A stretch of 8,024 nt of DNA from an uncultured Phascolarctobacterium sp. (lineage in GTDB: Bacteria; Bacillota; Negativicutes; Acidaminococcales; Acidaminococcaceae), in NCBI GenBank assembly GCA_949287345.1, contig CASEGD010000041.1:1-8024 (forward strand), given 5' to 3'. Under the pieces are notes generated by a model that was not told the DNA's origin, did no database searches, and saw only the letters and a program-made list of their open reading frames with translations. Both the position numbers and the translations under genes were made by a program. This document shows, in pieces, positions 6,769 to 8,024 of the stretch (position 1 is its first letter; each line of letters opens with the position of its first letter).

Positions 6769-7899
6769 TTATCTCTCCTGCTTCATATCGCTGCGGTAGT
6801 TGCCCAAAATTCTGAAGTACGCGCAGTTGTCGCTCAGCATGCGCACGGTTTCCTGCACGTTGGTGTCGGCAAGGTTGCCCATCAAATCAATGTGGAAAAA
6901 ATATTCCCACGATTTGCCTTCAATCGGGCGCGATTCCAGATTGGTCAGGTTCAAACCGCTGTGGTAAAAATATCCCAGCACGCGGTAAAGAGAGCCCGGC
7001 TCGTGCTTAACAGCGATGACCAACGTAATTTTATCGGCATCGGCACTGTGCTCCGCCTCGTTGGCGATAATGATAAAGCGTGTAGTATTATTGCCGTTGT
7101 AGTTAATGTTCGCCGCCAGAATTTGCAGACCGTACAATTCCGCCGCCTGTTTTCCGGCAACAGCCGCCAAATGCAGGCTGCCGCTTTCCTTAACGGCTTC
7201 CGCACTTTTGGACGTGCTGTAATAAGGCACCAGCTTCATCTGCGGGTATTCCGCAAAAAAGTCCTTGCACTGCGCAAAGCCCTGCGGATGCGAATAAACT
7301 TCCGTAATGCCGCTGAGCGTCGCACCCGGCAGCGCCATTAAATTATGCTCAATCTTCACGCATTTTTCGCCGTTAATGTAGCAGCCATAATGGCGAAGCA
7401 GGTCATACACTTCGGTAATGCCGCCGGTGCTGGAATTTTCAACCGGCAAAACACCATAGCGGATTTCGCCGTTTTTAACGGCTTTCACCACATCTTCAAA
7501 CACGCTGTAATAATGGCGCGTTATTTTTTTGCCCGCAAAATATTCTTCCATCGCTTTGTGGCTGTATGAGCCTTCCACGCCGAAGCAGCCAACATCGAAA
7601 GCTTCCTGCTGCAGCGCTGCTGTTTGCAGCTGTTCTTCTTCCATGCCGCGGGCAACTGCCATAATGTTTTCCATTAAATCTGCCACAGCCGGTGCGTATT
7701 TTTTGTTCTGCAAACGCTCCTGCGCTTTGGCGATAACCTTCAGCTCCCGCGCACGGTCACGCACGGGCAGGTTATTGGCTTTTTTGTATTCCGCCACCTT
7801 CAGCACAGCGTCAAGGCGGCGTTCAAAAGCGTTTATCAATATTCCGTCCGCTTCGTCAATTTCGCGGCGGATCGCTTCCAAATCAAGTTTTTCCGTCAT
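6769..7899 (-). CDS. pheA: Bifunctional chorismate mutase / prephenate dehydratase (P-protein) with ACT domain
   Basis: This enzyme converts chorismate to prephenate and then to phenylpyruvate, the last committed steps to phenylalanine. The protein has 376 residues, close to the E. coli P-protein. Residues 1-90 form an all-helical AroQ-type chorismate mutase, with Arg11, Arg28, Lys39, Asp48 and Glu52 falling on the E. coli active-site pattern. The prephenate dehydratase domain (about 102-282) shows GVEGSYSH (107-114), GVLPVENSSTGG (149-160) and the catalytic TRF (273-275). The ACT domain (about 290-370) has GSLYRVL (302-308) and ESRP (322-325), the motifs involved in phenylalanine binding, so feedback inhibition by phenylalanine is expected. 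ATG 7899 is preferred over an in-frame TTG at 7914 because GGGGAGAG lies just upstream of the ATG. It begins 1 base after the aroC stop. Confidence 0.96.
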   Translation of the reverse strand: MTEKLDLEAIRREIDEADGILINAFERRLDAVLKVAEYKKANNLPVRDRARELKVIAKAQERLQNKKYAPAVADLMENIMAVARGMEEEQLQTAALQQEAFDVGCFGVEGSYSHKAMEEYFAGKKITRHYYSVFEDVVKAVKNGEIRYGVLPVENSSTGGITEVYDLLRHYGCYINGEKCVKIEHNLMALPGATLSGITEVYSHPQGFAQCKDFFAEYPQMKLVPYYSTSKSAEAVKESGSLHLAAVAGKQAAELYGLQILAANINYNGNNTTRFIIIANEAEHSADADKITLVIAVKHEPGSLYRVLGYFYHSGLNLTNLESRPIEGKSWEYFFHIDLMGNLADTNVQETVRMLSDNCAYFRILGNYRSDMKQER

Positions 7900-7900
7900 C

Positions 7901-8024
7901 TTATCTCTCCCCAACCAGCAGCATATCCAAAATCACCCACGCCGCCACGCCTTCAATTACCGGCACCGCACGCTGCACAATGCAGGGGTCGTGCCGCCCG
8001 GTAATTGCCAGCTCCGTATTTTCA
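7901..8024 (-). CDS. aroC: Chorismate synthase, C-terminal 40 residues (runs off the right edge)
   Basis: Only the 3' end is present. Translating the minus strand from base 8023 to the TAA at 7903-7901 gives 40 residues that include [17 protein letters not shown], the conserved C-terminal signature of chorismate synthase, with Gln where many homologues have Pro (CIVPRAVPV). The enzyme uses reduced FMN to convert 5-enolpyruvylshikimate 3-phosphate to chorismate, the substrate of the next gene, pheA. The stop lies 1 base before the pheA ATG, and the last codons supply the pheA Shine-Dalgarno. The N-terminal part and the operon promoter lie outside the window. Confidence 0.92.
   Translation of the reverse strand, partial: ENTELAITGRHDPCIVQRAVPVIEGVAAWVILDMLLVGER

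Noticed and set aside
6739..7341. 200-codon plus-strand open frame opposite pheA
   Set aside because: It is antisense to a gene with complete catalytic motifs and shows no recognisable domain; it is a shadow frame.
7900..7914. TTG at 7914 as the pheA start
   Set aside because: It would place the Shine-Dalgarno GGGGAGAG inside the coding region. ATG 7899 is correctly spaced from that site and begins 1 base after the aroC stop.

Overview
The window looks like ordinary chromosomal sequence from a diderm (outer-membrane-bearing) bacterium, plausibly a Negativicutes-type Firmicute. This assignment is inference. The pump genes need an outer membrane, while the short, tightly coupled aromatic amino acid gene cluster and the strong Shine-Dalgarno sites have a Firmicutes flavour. 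No rRNA, tRNA, mobile element or CRISPR array was seen.

Layout. At the left edge (1-606, minus strand) is the 5' two-thirds of metF, the folate-dependent one-carbon enzyme that feeds methionine synthesis. It is divergent from a two-gene plus-strand operon (796-4937) encoding a periplasmic adaptor (membrane fusion protein) and an RND-family inner-membrane efflux transporter, joined by an ATGA overlap. The 189-base divergent gap holds a plausible metF promoter overlapped by a 6-bp inverted repeat, and a perfect 14-bp palindrome nearer the pump. No outer-membrane channel gene or regulator gene accompanies the pump here, so both must be encoded elsewhere.

A strong hairpin (4962-4998), flanked by T-rich sequence on one side and A-rich sequence on the other, separates the pump operon from a convergent minus-strand operon that fills the right half. 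In transcription order this is aroC (3' end only), pheA (fused chorismate mutase, prephenate dehydratase and ACT domain), aroE, aroK and aroQ. Together they encode shikimate-pathway steps 3 (aroQ), 4 (aroE), 5 (aroK) and 7 (aroC), plus the branch from chorismate to phenylpyruvate (pheA). Genes are 1 base apart or overlap by 4 bases, so the set is very probably one polycistronic, translationally coupled unit. Its promoter lies beyond the right edge.

All genes are intact where fully contained and keep the catalytic residues of their families. I found no convincing new biological system. The points worth a second look are the two candidate operators in the divergent region, the repeated stop/Shine-Dalgarno junction sequence in the aro operon, and the orphan RND pump.
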